Shown here piece by piece: positions 1 through 5,954 of a DNA stretch of 12,293 nt. The notes under the pieces are model-generated. The model ran no database searches. It was given only the letters and a program-made list of their open reading frames with translations, and had not been told where the DNA came from. The position numbers and the translations under genes were made by a program. How positions within the stretch are numbered: position 1 is the first letter of the stretch; each line of letters begins with the position of its first letter. This DNA comes from Thermoplasmatota archaeon (GTDB lineage: Archaea; Thermoplasmatota; E2; JACPAO01; JAHFTW01). The stretch is from contig JANQNI010000181.1 in assembly GCA_028289805.1 (NCBI GenBank), forward strand, positions 1 to 12,293. The letters are read 5' to 3'.

Positions 1-42
1 ACGGTCTCCTGCCCCACCACCCCCATCCCAATCAAGGAAACC

Positions 43-324
43 ATGGTACTCCGATCGCTTCTGCTCTACCCCTACGACGGGAATGCTTCGACCATCGAAC
101 CCCACACGTTCAAGCGCCTCAAGCGACGTTCTGCCCTAGCAGGCATCGGAACGTGGGCAGCATTCATCGCCCTAGCACTCTCAACCCGCTGGTGGGCCAG
201 CCCAACCGTGGAGGGCAGCACCTGGACCCTCGTCGTCGTCCTCGCCATCTACCTGCCCATCAACCACGCGACCGTCTTCGCCAACCTCCGCCACCGAATG
301 AAAGACGAACAGAATCCCCCATAA
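43..324 (+). CDS. small membrane protein, two predicted helices, unknown function
   Basis: The gene encodes 93 residues with no family I recognise. Two hydrophobic stretches, about residues 31-47 and 60-80, look like membrane helices. A basic cluster just before the first (KRLKRR, residues 24-29) and RHR after the second suggest both ends face the cytoplasm. An AAGGA purine run lies about 5 nt before the ATG, a plausible ribosome binding site. Codons are sensible but less strictly GC-ended than in the right half of the window. With the next small membrane gene and the recombinase remnant it appears to belong to an integrated element next to tRNA-Gln. A role in that element is inference only. 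Confidence 0.55.
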   Translation: MVLRSLLLYPYDGNASTIEPHTFKRLKRRSALAGIGTWAAFIALALSTRWWASPTVEGSTWTLVVVLAIYLPINHATVFANLRHRMKDEQNPP

Positions 325-391
325 CGAACGCCGCCCGCCCCTCGAACTACGACGGCAACGACCCCATCTTCCCCCAGCGCTGCGTGATGCC

Positions 392-658
392 ATGAAGAAG
401 AGACTGCCTCACGGTGCGTATGGGTATGCTGCCCTTTCCAGTGTCCCTGGGATGGTCGCGTACTACGTGGAATTCCCCTTGGCGTTCCTGCTGCTCTACG
501 CAGCCGGCACCATCTGCCTGGTGGTGGCCGTCAAGGGCTACCGACGCAGACAGAAAGACGGAGACTCCATCGCCCCGATCGTACTGGCCATCTACGCCCT
601 CATCCTGTTTGCGTGGGGCTACATCGCATGGGTTTTGGCCTGGGCTTTGAGAGAATAA
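392..658 (+). CDS. small membrane protein, two to three predicted helices, unknown function
   Basis: The gene encodes 88 residues. Hydrophobic segments lie at about residues 11-25 (weak), 27-47 and 59-84. A strongly basic loop (KGYRRRQKDGD, residues 48-58) separates the last two, so that loop is probably cytoplasmic. The ATG at 392 is followed by a lysine/arginine start (MKKR) and then the hydrophobic part. No clear TATA box or strong Shine-Dalgarno precedes it. It follows the first small membrane gene by 67 bp on the same strand and precedes the recombinase remnant. I do not recognise a family. Coding potential is supported by a consistent codon pattern and by alternating hydrophobic and charged architecture. 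Confidence 0.55.
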   Translation: MKKRLPHGAYGYAALSSVPGMVAYYVEFPLAFLLLYAAGTICLVVAVKGYRRRQKDGDSIAPIVLAIYALILFAWGYIAWVLAWALRE

Positions 659-725
659 ACCTCCGCGCACCAATCCGTCTCCCCCCTTCTTCCCGTCCTC
701 ATTCGTACAGAGCCCGCCGGAGTTC

Positions 726-1235
726 GTGTTGCGCTTCTTGGTAGGCCCACGCAGCTTCCGGTTTCGCGGGCAGGGCTCTCGCGTCGGGAGCCTCCTGACC
801 CCGGCCACGACCGTCGACCACATCCAGTGGGCGGACAACATCCTGGTCCTAGGCCACATGAAGAACACGGACGGCCATGAGATCGTCCTCACCGACCGCG
901 CCGTGAGCGCCCTGCGACGCCTCGTAGAAGCACTGCAAAGATCGCCGGTTTGGCACGGACGCACAACACCCCTGTTCTTGGGACCCAACGGCCGCGTGAT
1001 GACCCTGCAATGGCTCAACCGCGCCCCCAAACGGGCCGCAGCCACAGCCGGCGTGCGCAAGCACGTCACCACCCACGTCTTTCGCCACTCCCCCGGCACC
1101 CCCATCGGCCTCGAAAACCCGAAGCTCGCCATGCAGCAACGCGGCGTGACCGAGGAGGTCTTCCAGAGGCACTACAACAAGCCCAGCCCCCAAGACCGAC
1201 CCACGCGCCGCGACGTGCTACCCGGCTTGCAAACC
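726..1235 (+). pseudogene. tyrosine recombinase (integrase) C-terminal catalytic remnant
   Basis: Reading from GTG 726, the product resembles the catalytic domain of phage/XerC-type tyrosine recombinases. It has an Arg-I region (GSRVGSLL, Arg19), a beta-hairpin lysine (HMKN, Lys46), the H-x-x-R-H box (HVFRHS, His117 to His121) and a terminal tyrosine (RHYNKP, Tyr150). The N-terminal core-binding domain is absent, and the sequence before Arg-I is poorly conserved. By alignment with XerD, the usual second His/Trp before the tyrosine appears to be Val141. The frame has no stop of its own: it runs through the tRNA-Gln antisense strand into the dodecin gene. The end given is therefore approximate, where resemblance stops. 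It is most likely a decayed integrase whose element used the adjacent tRNA 3' end. An intact but divergent archaeal integrase with an upstream start is less likely. Confidence 0.65.
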
Positions 1236-1356
1236 GGTCAAAGAAGACCCCAAACTCGGAAGAATTCGCGTCCGTCTGACGCCCCGTGCGCCGCCGAAGC
1301 GGCAACGGATGCGGCCCATAGTCCGCCGATGGTTTGTAATCGACGGCTATGGTTAG

Positions 1357-1429
1357 TAGCCCCCACCGGATTCGAACCGGTGTCACAGGTTCCAAAGACC
1401 CGTATGATTGACCACTACACTAGGGGGCT
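1357..1429 (-). tRNA. tRNA-Gln, anticodon TTG
   Basis: Read on the minus strand, the 73 nt fold into a full cloverleaf. The acceptor AGCCCCC pairs perfectly with GGGGGCT, followed by discriminator A. The anticodon stem CGGGT/ACCTG flanks the loop CTTTGGA, giving anticodon TTG (Gln). The T arm is ACCGG-TTCGAAT-CCGGT. The D stem keeps the T13-T22 mismatch typical of archaeal tRNA-Gln. The A1-U72 pair is archaeal; bacterial tRNA-Gln normally starts U1-A72. No intron is seen and CCA is not encoded. The 3' end faces the integrase remnant, the arrangement expected for a tRNA used as an attachment site. Confidence 0.95.
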
Positions 1430-1481
1430 GTGGGGTCACGGCGCGATGCGCCACAGCGTGGCCGACCCCACCCTCCTTTTT

Positions 1482-1495
1482 GGGCCTTCGGTCCC
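1482..1495. other. short hairpin with cUUCGg tetraloop
   Basis: GGG and CCC arms with one C-T mismatch enclose a C(TTCG)G tetraloop, about 70 bp before the dodecin start and about 50 bp upstream of the tRNA-Gln 5' end. A run of five T precedes it on the plus strand; on the minus strand this reads as five A followed by GGAGG. It could lie in an untranslated region or a tRNA promoter. The function is unknown and chance is possible. Confidence 0.25.
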
Positions 1496-1554
1496 GCTTC
1501 GGCCGCTTGGTCTTTGCACAACCGGTTTGAGGGTCGAGTTCCCCAGGTTGAGGC

Positions 1555-1560
1555 AGGTGA
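1555..1560 (+). promoter_or_regulatory. Shine-Dalgarno site for dodecin-like gene
   Basis: AGGTGA ends 5 nt before ATG 1566 and complements the CACCUCC-type 3' end of archaeal 16S rRNA. It fixes the dodecin start and argues against translation of this gene as the tail of the long frame coming from the integrase remnant. It also sets this gene apart from its leaderless-looking neighbours. Confidence 0.55.
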
Positions 1561-1565
1561 ATCCC

Positions 1566-1826
1566 ATGCCCACCCAAGCTTCCTCCCAGGAGACGCCGGC
1601 CATCCACGCCCACCGCACCGCCAAGGTGGTGGAGTTGGTGGCGTCGTCGACGAAGAGCTTCGAGGACGCCATCAAGCACGCCATCCAGGACGCCAGCAAG
1701 ACGACGCGGGGCATCACGGGGTGCCACGTGGAGAGCCAGAGCGTCAAGTGCAAGGACGGCCAGATCCTGGAGTACCGCGTGGCGCTGAAGCTGGCCTTCG
1801 GCGTCGAGAGCAGCCCGCACGTGTAG
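1566..1826 (+). CDS. dodecin family protein
   Basis: The 86-residue product has the dodecin pattern. A first strand KVVELVASS (about residues 19-27) leads into a helix starting SFEDAIKHAIQDAS. Strands GITGCHVESQSVKC and a final EYRVALKLAFGVE follow. Dodecins assemble as hollow dodecamers that bind flavins or other small ligands. The tryptophan that stacks on flavin in Halobacterium dodecin (NVVWAEV) is missing; Gly/Cys occupies that place. Flavin storage is therefore doubtful, and the protein fits better with the Trp-less dodecin-like subgroup. About 15 extra N-terminal residues precede the fold. The gene converges on the ABC-F gene with a 14-bp gap. The start is supported by a Shine-Dalgarno site. 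Confidence 0.85.
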   Translation: MPTQASSQETPAIHAHRTAKVVELVASSTKSFEDAIKHAIQDASKTTRGITGCHVESQSVKCKDGQILEYRVALKLAFGVESSPHV

Positions 1827-1840
1827 GCGGCCCCGCGCCC

Positions 1841-3649
1841 CTACTCTTCCACCTCGACCCAGCCGTTGGCCTCGGCCTGCCGGAGCATGCGCCGGAAGGC
1901 CTGGGTCTCCATGCCGGTGAGTTCGATGCGCTGCCCGGCGTGGTACTTGTGGTCCTTCTCCCAGTCCCGGAAGGCCTTGACGACCTTGAGGCGGCCCTGG
2001 ACGCCGGTGCCGACGAAGCGCGTGAGTTGCTTGCTGGTCCAGGCCTCGCTGAAGTTGCCCTGGAAGACGCCGAGGCGCTTGTGGGCGATGACGGCGATCT
2101 TGTTGCAGACGCGGTCGAGGAAGGCGCGGTCGTGGCTGACGACGAGGATGGTTCCCTCGTACTCCTGCAAGGCGCCGGCGACGATCTGCTGGGATTCCAG
2201 GTCCAGGTGGTTCGTCGGCTCGTCGAGCACCAGCAGGTTGTGCTTGTCCGCGATGAACTTGGCCAGGGCGAGGCGGGCGCGCTCGCCGCCGGAGAGTTGC
2301 TTGACCTTCTTGAACACGTCATCGCCGACGAACCGGAAGCGTCCCAGCAGGCCGCGGGTCCACTCGTCGGGGGGCGGGGGGTCGCGCAGGGTCCGCACCT
2401 CGTCGATGAGCTCCCGCTCGGGGTCGAGCGTCTCGTGGTGCTGGTCGAAGTAGCCGACGCGGACGTTCTTGCCCAGCTTGACCTCGCCCTCGTCGGGGGC
2501 GAGCTGGCCGATGAGGCACTTGATGAGGGTGCTCTTGCCGCAGCCGTTGGGGCCGATGATGCCGATCTTGTCGCCGCCCTCGACCTCCAGGGCGGCGTCC
2601 TTGAACAGGGTGCGGCCGTCGAAGCCCTTACTCAGGCCGTCGACCTCCATGACCTCGCGCGGCAGGGCGTCGGTCTCGAACAGCAGCCGGAAGCCCTTGC
2701 GCCGGGTGGGGATGGGGCCCTCGTCGGCGCCCTGCTGTTGCCGGGCGAGCCGGGTCTTGCGGCTCTTGACCTGGCTGTCGAAGCGGTTGCGCTTCTTCAG
2801 CTCCTCAATGATCGAGAGCTGGCGGCGGACCTCGTGGAAGTCGCGCCGCTTCTTGGCCTGCAGCGCCTTGGCCATGGCCTCCCGCTGGCCCTGGTAGGCG
2901 GTGTAGTCGCCCTGGTAGGCGAAGACGCGGCGGTGGTCGACCTCGAAGACGCGCGTGGCGACGTTGTCCATGAGGTACTCGTCGTGGGCGGCCAGCACCA
3001 CGGTGGCGTCCAGGTCCAGGAGGTACTGCTCGATGAACTCCACCGTCTGGATGTCCATGTGGTTCGTCGGCTCGTCGAGCAGCAGCAGGTCCGTGTCCTT
3101 GGCGGCGCTGAGGGCCTTGCACAGCAGCACCTTGCTGCGCTCGCCGCCGGAGAGGTCGCCGAACTTGGCCTCCATGACGTCCTCGGGCAGGCCGAGGTGG
3201 TTCAGGAGGGGGTTGCCGCTGGCGTCGCCCTTGGCCCGCTCCGTGGCCAGTTGCGTCTGGAGGTCACTGTAGCGCGCCATCTTGTCCTGGGCGTCCGGCT
3301 GGTCCCAGGCGTCGGGCTCCGCCATCCACGCCTCCAGGGCCGCCACCTCGGCCTCCATCTTCTCGGCGCGGGCCGTGGGGGCGGAGAGCAGTTCGGAGAC
3401 GGGCGTCTCGGGGGGCACGTCGGGGACCTGGGGAAGGTAGGCGACGCGCAGGTCGGGCTTGGTCTCGAACTCGCCCAGGTCGGGCTTCAGTTGCCCGGCG
3501 AGGAGCTTGAAGAGGGTCGTCTTGCCGCTGCCGTTGGGGCCGACGAGGGCGACCTTGTCGCCGGGGTGGAGGACGAAGCTGGCGTCGCGCAGGACGTGGG
3601 TGGAACCGTAGGACTTGGAGACGGCGTCGGCACGGACGAGGACCTGCAT
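1841..3649 (-). CDS. ABC-F family ATPase (ribosome-associated, translation factor type)
   Basis: The 602-residue protein has two ABC ATPase domains and no membrane helices, the ABC-F plan. ABC1 has Walker A GPNGSGKTT (37-45), Q-loop YLPQ (71-74), signature LSGGE (166-170), Walker B LLLLDEPTNH (188-197) and switch His222. ABC2 has Walker A GPNGCGKST (366-374), signature LSGGE (452-456), LDEPTNHLD (475-483) and SHD (505-507). An insert of about 60 residues (85-150) sits where the ABC-F arm normally lies. The basic linker at about 257-320 is the part that contacts the ribosomal P-site tRNA in known ABC-F proteins. A C-terminal extension of about 65 residues ends acidic. All catalytic motifs look intact. 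I chose ATG 3649, where the conserved domain begins; the frame stays open upstream to 3787 but that part has no family resemblance. Housekeeping translation rescue or antibiotic protection cannot be told apart from sequence. Confidence 0.93.
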   Translation of the reverse strand: MQVLVRADAVSKSYGSTHVLRDASFVLHPGDKVALVGPNGSGKTTLFKLLAGQLKPDLGEFETKPDLRVAYLPQVPDVPPETPVSELLSAPTARAEKMEAEVAALEAWMAEPDAWDQPDAQDKMARYSDLQTQLATERAKGDASGNPLLNHLGLPEDVMEAKFGDLSGGERSKVLLCKALSAAKDTDLLLLDEPTNHMDIQTVEFIEQYLLDLDATVVLAAHDEYLMDNVATRVFEVDHRRVFAYQGDYTAYQGQREAMAKALQAKKRRDFHEVRRQLSIIEELKKRNRFDSQVKSRKTRLARQQQGADEGPIPTRRKGFRLLFETDALPREVMEVDGLSKGFDGRTLFKDAALEVEGGDKIGIIGPNGCGKSTLIKCLIGQLAPDEGEVKLGKNVRVGYFDQHHETLDPERELIDEVRTLRDPPPPDEWTRGLLGRFRFVGDDVFKKVKQLSGGERARLALAKFIADKHNLLVLDEPTNHLDLESQQIVAGALQEYEGTILVVSHDRAFLDRVCNKIAVIAHKRLGVFQGNFSEAWTSKQLTRFVGTGVQGRLKVVKAFRDWEKDHKYHAGQRIELTGMETQAFRRMLRQAEANGWVEVEE

Positions 3650-3720
3650 GGTGCGATGTGCGGGCACAAGTCTGTCTGTGATGAGCGTTCGCTTCCCTGG
3701 GCCTTGGCAGGGCACTTTCG

Positions 3721-3733
3721 GCCCCCTGGGGGC
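3721..3733. repeat. inverted repeat in the ABC-F/kwaA divergent promoter region
   Basis: GCCCCC and GGGGGC are perfect 6-base arms around a single T. The repeat lies 16 bp before the TATA-like box of the AT-rich operon. A second imperfect inverted repeat (CCCTG ... CAGGG, 3695-3712) lies next to it. The position suits an operator, but G+C-rich DNA makes such palindromes by chance. Confidence 0.35.
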
Positions 3734-3748
3734 AAAAGGCTGATACTC

Positions 3749-3755
3749 ACTATGC
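3749..3755 (+). promoter_or_regulatory. candidate TATA box for kwaA-kwaB operon
   Basis: ACTATGC is centred 25 nt before ATG 3777, the spacing expected if transcription starts at or next to the start codon. The same spacing recurs at other genes in the window. The box is weak (one T-A-T core), so the call rests mostly on position. Confidence 0.4.
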
Positions 3756-3776
3756 CTAGTGCTCGCTGTGAGGGTC

Positions 3777-4346
3777 ATGTATGCCATCGCCAGTGTTGCT
3801 AACTCCCTTTGGCGGATTATTCTCGCAATTCCCCATTTTATTAGTAATTTGTTTCCAATATACGTATCTTACACATTGCTATTCGACAAATTAGATTTGA
3901 TTCCTACTATATATGGCTATTTGATTGGCTTTTTGAGTACTATAATAGTTTTTTCAAGCATTTTATATTCATATTTTAAAGGGAATAGGGTCCATCACGA
4001 AGTTTATGACTTAAAAGTTGCAAGAGATGAAGTTATTAGTTTCCAATTGGCATTAATTGGGTTGTTTGTGACTTTAGTTTTTGCAGGATTGGATGGCCAG
4101 ATTAATATTGGTGGTGCTATAGCCGCATCAATATTTCTATTTTTAATAGTTTGGAGGCTAGATATTGTTTATATGAATATTTGGGCAATCGCATTTGGCT
4201 TAATTCCATATAAATTGATAAATTCGAGGGGGCAAGAGTTCATAATATTGATGTTTGTAAAGGATTTCCAACGGGGCGGTTCCCTGGTGGGTGCCGAGAT
4301 CAATGGAAACGTTCATGTGTTCTGTCGGGGCGTTCGGAGTGCATGA
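3777..4346 (+). CDS. kwaA: KwaA-like four-helix membrane protein (Kiwa-type defence)
   Basis: The 189-residue product has four strongly hydrophobic segments at about 14-36, 42-66, 88-104 and 112-140. A short soluble tail follows (PYKLINS...EINGNVHVFC), ending in beta-like strands. This is the plan of KwaA, the membrane subunit of Kiwa, which in bacteria senses phage infection at the membrane and partners with KwaB. The next gene is a DUF4868-like KwaB candidate overlapping by ATGA, the expected Kiwa arrangement. ATG 3777 was chosen over GTG 3759 because it sits 25 nt after a TATA-like box. The gene is markedly AT-rich (AAA, ATT, TTT and AGA codons), unlike neighbours on both sides, so it was probably acquired by transfer. 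The last 25 codons are GC-richer. Membrane topology is clear; the KwaA name rests largely on the partner gene. Confidence 0.6.
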   Translation: MYAIASVANSLWRIILAIPHFISNLFPIYVSYTLLFDKLDLIPTIYGYLIGFLSTIIVFSSILYSYFKGNRVHHEVYDLKVARDEVISFQLALIGLFVTLVFAGLDGQINIGGAIAASIFLFLIVWRLDIVYMNIWAIAFGLIPYKLINSRGQEFIILMFVKDFQRGGSLVGAEINGNVHVFCRGVRSA

Positions 4347-5380
4347 CTGGTGGCATCCTAGCAACTCCGACTCCCGGAATCACCCCCAAGATTGCTGAGG
4401 AGGAGGGCCTAGTCCTTGAGTCTGCCATTTTGGCCCAAAAGATTCTGAAGGGCGATATCAGTATTCAAATTTATATATCTGAAACAAAAGACTTCCAAGT
4501 TGGTGGAAAAAAGGTCAGAGACCGCACATATTATCAAATGCGTTCTGGCTCTAAGATACAATCTGAATTTGGAAATATGGCACGAAAATCTTTCAATGAT
4601 GATCTTGACGAAGTCAATTTTAGATCTCACACAATCGGAGATCCAATAATTGAGGGAAAAATAAATTATTTTAGTGTGAAGGATTTTCTCTCCCTTGATA
4701 ATTCGATAAAGGATATTGATAGCAACTACAAGATTATGGATGGCTATGCCATGAAATCATTTGGAAGTAAGCTAAAATTTTATGCAGTTGTAATAGAATC
4801 TGATGATGGAAAATGCATATTTTTCAAAAAGTATGGCTCAAAAACCTATATGAGCAAACTTTTGGGCGTGTTCAAAAACGGAAAAGTGAACAAACTTTCT
4901 CCTGGCGAAGAAATAATTGTTTTTGAGGATAACTTTGACTTTATGGTTTGCTCTGGAACTGCTTTTGTGTTCCGAAGAAATGGATTTGAATCAATATTTT
5001 CTGAAGAGTTAAAAACAGAGCTCAAGGGAAAGATAAAGCCAATTCTCGATGAAATTGAATCTTATGAATATCCAAAATTTAAAATAAAAAACTTTAAGGA
5101 ATTTAAGGATAATATCAATGGCCGGAAAGCTGGAATGGATAAACTGAGGCGTGCATATGACGGAGGATTCTTTGAAAAAGTCTCAATGGAGCAAATCGAA
5201 AGAGAAAATGAAATTCTGGCAATTGAGAATAGAGTTAAAATTATCAAAGATAGTGAAGGGAAGAGCTCAATTGAATATGAACCAAAGAAAGCTAACACGC
5301 TTTTCAAGCTAATATTTAAACATATGTTCCAGGATAGGATGGGAAACTGGCTGGCCGCTGAGGTGACCTCCCCGGCCTAA
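4343..5380 (+). CDS. kwaB: KwaB-like protein with DUF4868 domain (Kiwa-type defence effector)
   Basis: The 345-residue soluble protein matches DUF4868 (KwaB) in layout. It has a variable N-terminal half and the central strand FYAVVI (146-151). Next come KKYGSKTYMSKLL (162-174) and a block with hydrophobic strands plus the FxFRRNGFESIF element (208-219). A charged helical region follows, and the C-terminal helix is FKLIFKHMFQ (321-330). In bacterial Kiwa, KwaB is the cytoplasmic DNA-binding effector tethered by KwaA that blocks phage replication. The start codon overlaps the kwaA stop (ATGA), so the two are probably translationally coupled. Sequence is AT-rich except for the first 35 or so codons and the last 12, which are GC-rich. 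The C-terminus (NWLAAEVTSPA) lacks the ending I expect from bacterial KwaB, so it may be replaced or divergent. The stop overlaps the convergent neighbour's stop by 4 bp. The DUF4868 call is from pattern memory, not a search. Confidence 0.65.
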   Translation: MTGGILATPTPGITPKIAEEEGLVLESAILAQKILKGDISIQIYISETKDFQVGGKKVRDRTYYQMRSGSKIQSEFGNMARKSFNDDLDEVNFRSHTIGDPIIEGKINYFSVKDFLSLDNSIKDIDSNYKIMDGYAMKSFGSKLKFYAVVIESDDGKCIFFKKYGSKTYMSKLLGVFKNGKVNKLSPGEEIIVFEDNFDFMVCSGTAFVFRRNGFESIFSEELKTELKGKIKPILDEIESYEYPKFKIKNFKEFKDNINGRKAGMDKLRRAYDGGFFEKVSMEQIERENEILAIENRVKIIKDSEGKSSIEYEPKKANTLFKLIFKHMFQDRMGNWLAAEVTSPA

Positions 5381-5862
5381 TCCTCGTCGTCCCACTCGTC
5401 CTCGTCGTCCACGAACTTGTACTCCTCGGGGTCCTGGCCGGGACCGGGGTGGAAGCCGATGGGCATCTCGGGGTCCATGGGGCCGGCGTCGAAGTCGTAG
5501 GGGAACTTGTTCCAGTACGGCGAGTCGTCGAGGACGTGGTAGCGCTTGTTCTCCGTGTTGATGCCGCGGATGAGGTGGCTGCCGATGCGGTCGACGTGGT
5601 AGAGGATGGTCCCCTGGAAGACCGACTCGCCGATCTGCTTGTAGAACCGGCCGCAGACCGTGATGGCGATGGTCTTGTCGTTGACGAACTCGTGCACGTA
5701 GTGCGCCATGTGGTAGGCGCTGGGGAGTTCCACGTGGGGCCGGATGGTGATCTCTTCCCGCAGGCCGTGCAGGACCATGAGGGGCACGGGGGCGCCCTCG
5801 TCGCCGCTGGTGGTCTCGTGGTAGGAGGTGAGGATGCGCTTGACGGTGTCGTCGTCGAGCAT
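5377..5862 (-). CDS. conserved-looking hypothetical protein with acidic C-terminal tail
   Basis: The 161-residue product has no family I recognise. It has no signal peptide or membrane helix, so it is probably cytoplasmic. The middle (residues about 35-115) alternates hydrophobic and polar residues as in beta-rich folds (TIAITVCGRFYKQIGE, FQGTILYHVDRIG). The tail from about residue 128 is rich in Pro, Gly, Asp and Glu and ends DDEDEWDDED, a disordered acidic segment. The gene has the GC-rich codon use of the host chromosome and converges on kwaB, sharing 4 bp at the stops. It lies 92 bp downstream of the first lipoprotein gene on the same strand, so co-transcription with it is possible. Coding is well supported by codon pattern; function is unknown. 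Confidence 0.75.
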   Translation of the reverse strand: MLDDDTVKRILTSYHETTSGDEGAPVPLMVLHGLREEITIRPHVELPSAYHMAHYVHEFVNDKTIAITVCGRFYKQIGESVFQGTILYHVDRIGSHLIRGINTENKRYHVLDDSPYWNKFPYDFDAGPMDPEMPIGFHPGPGQDPEEYKFVDDEDEWDDED

Positions 5863-5954
5863 GCGGGCCCAGGCGGGGCCAGTTGGGGCCTGTCTTGAAG
5901 GTTGTCGTGGTGGCGGAGCGAGGGGGAAGGAGGAGGACCGGGTTCGACGACGCC

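Noticed and set aside
347..1132. Minus-strand open frame of 261 codons over the small membrane genes and integrase remnant
   Set aside because: Its translation is arginine-rich and irregular. The plus-strand frames have better codon pattern and recognisable features.
1..1350. Second attachment-site copy of the tRNA-Gln 3' end
   Set aside because: I looked for the CCCCCACCGG-ATTCGAACCGG segment elsewhere in the window and found none. Any second copy would lie outside.
726..1826. A genuine integrase-dodecin fusion protein
   Set aside because: The middle is only the antisense of tRNA-Gln (PTGFEPV string), and the dodecin part has its own ATG and Shine-Dalgarno site.
3649..3787. Upstream extension of the ABC-F protein by 46 residues
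   Set aside because: The extension has no family resemblance and would overlap the promoter and start of the divergent AT-rich operon.
1430..3802. Very long plus-strand open frame opposite the ABC-F gene
   Set aside because: It lies antisense to a gene with all ABC motifs intact. Its translation is low-complexity (Leu, Val, Gly, Ala, Asp), typical of the strand opposite GC-rich coding DNA.
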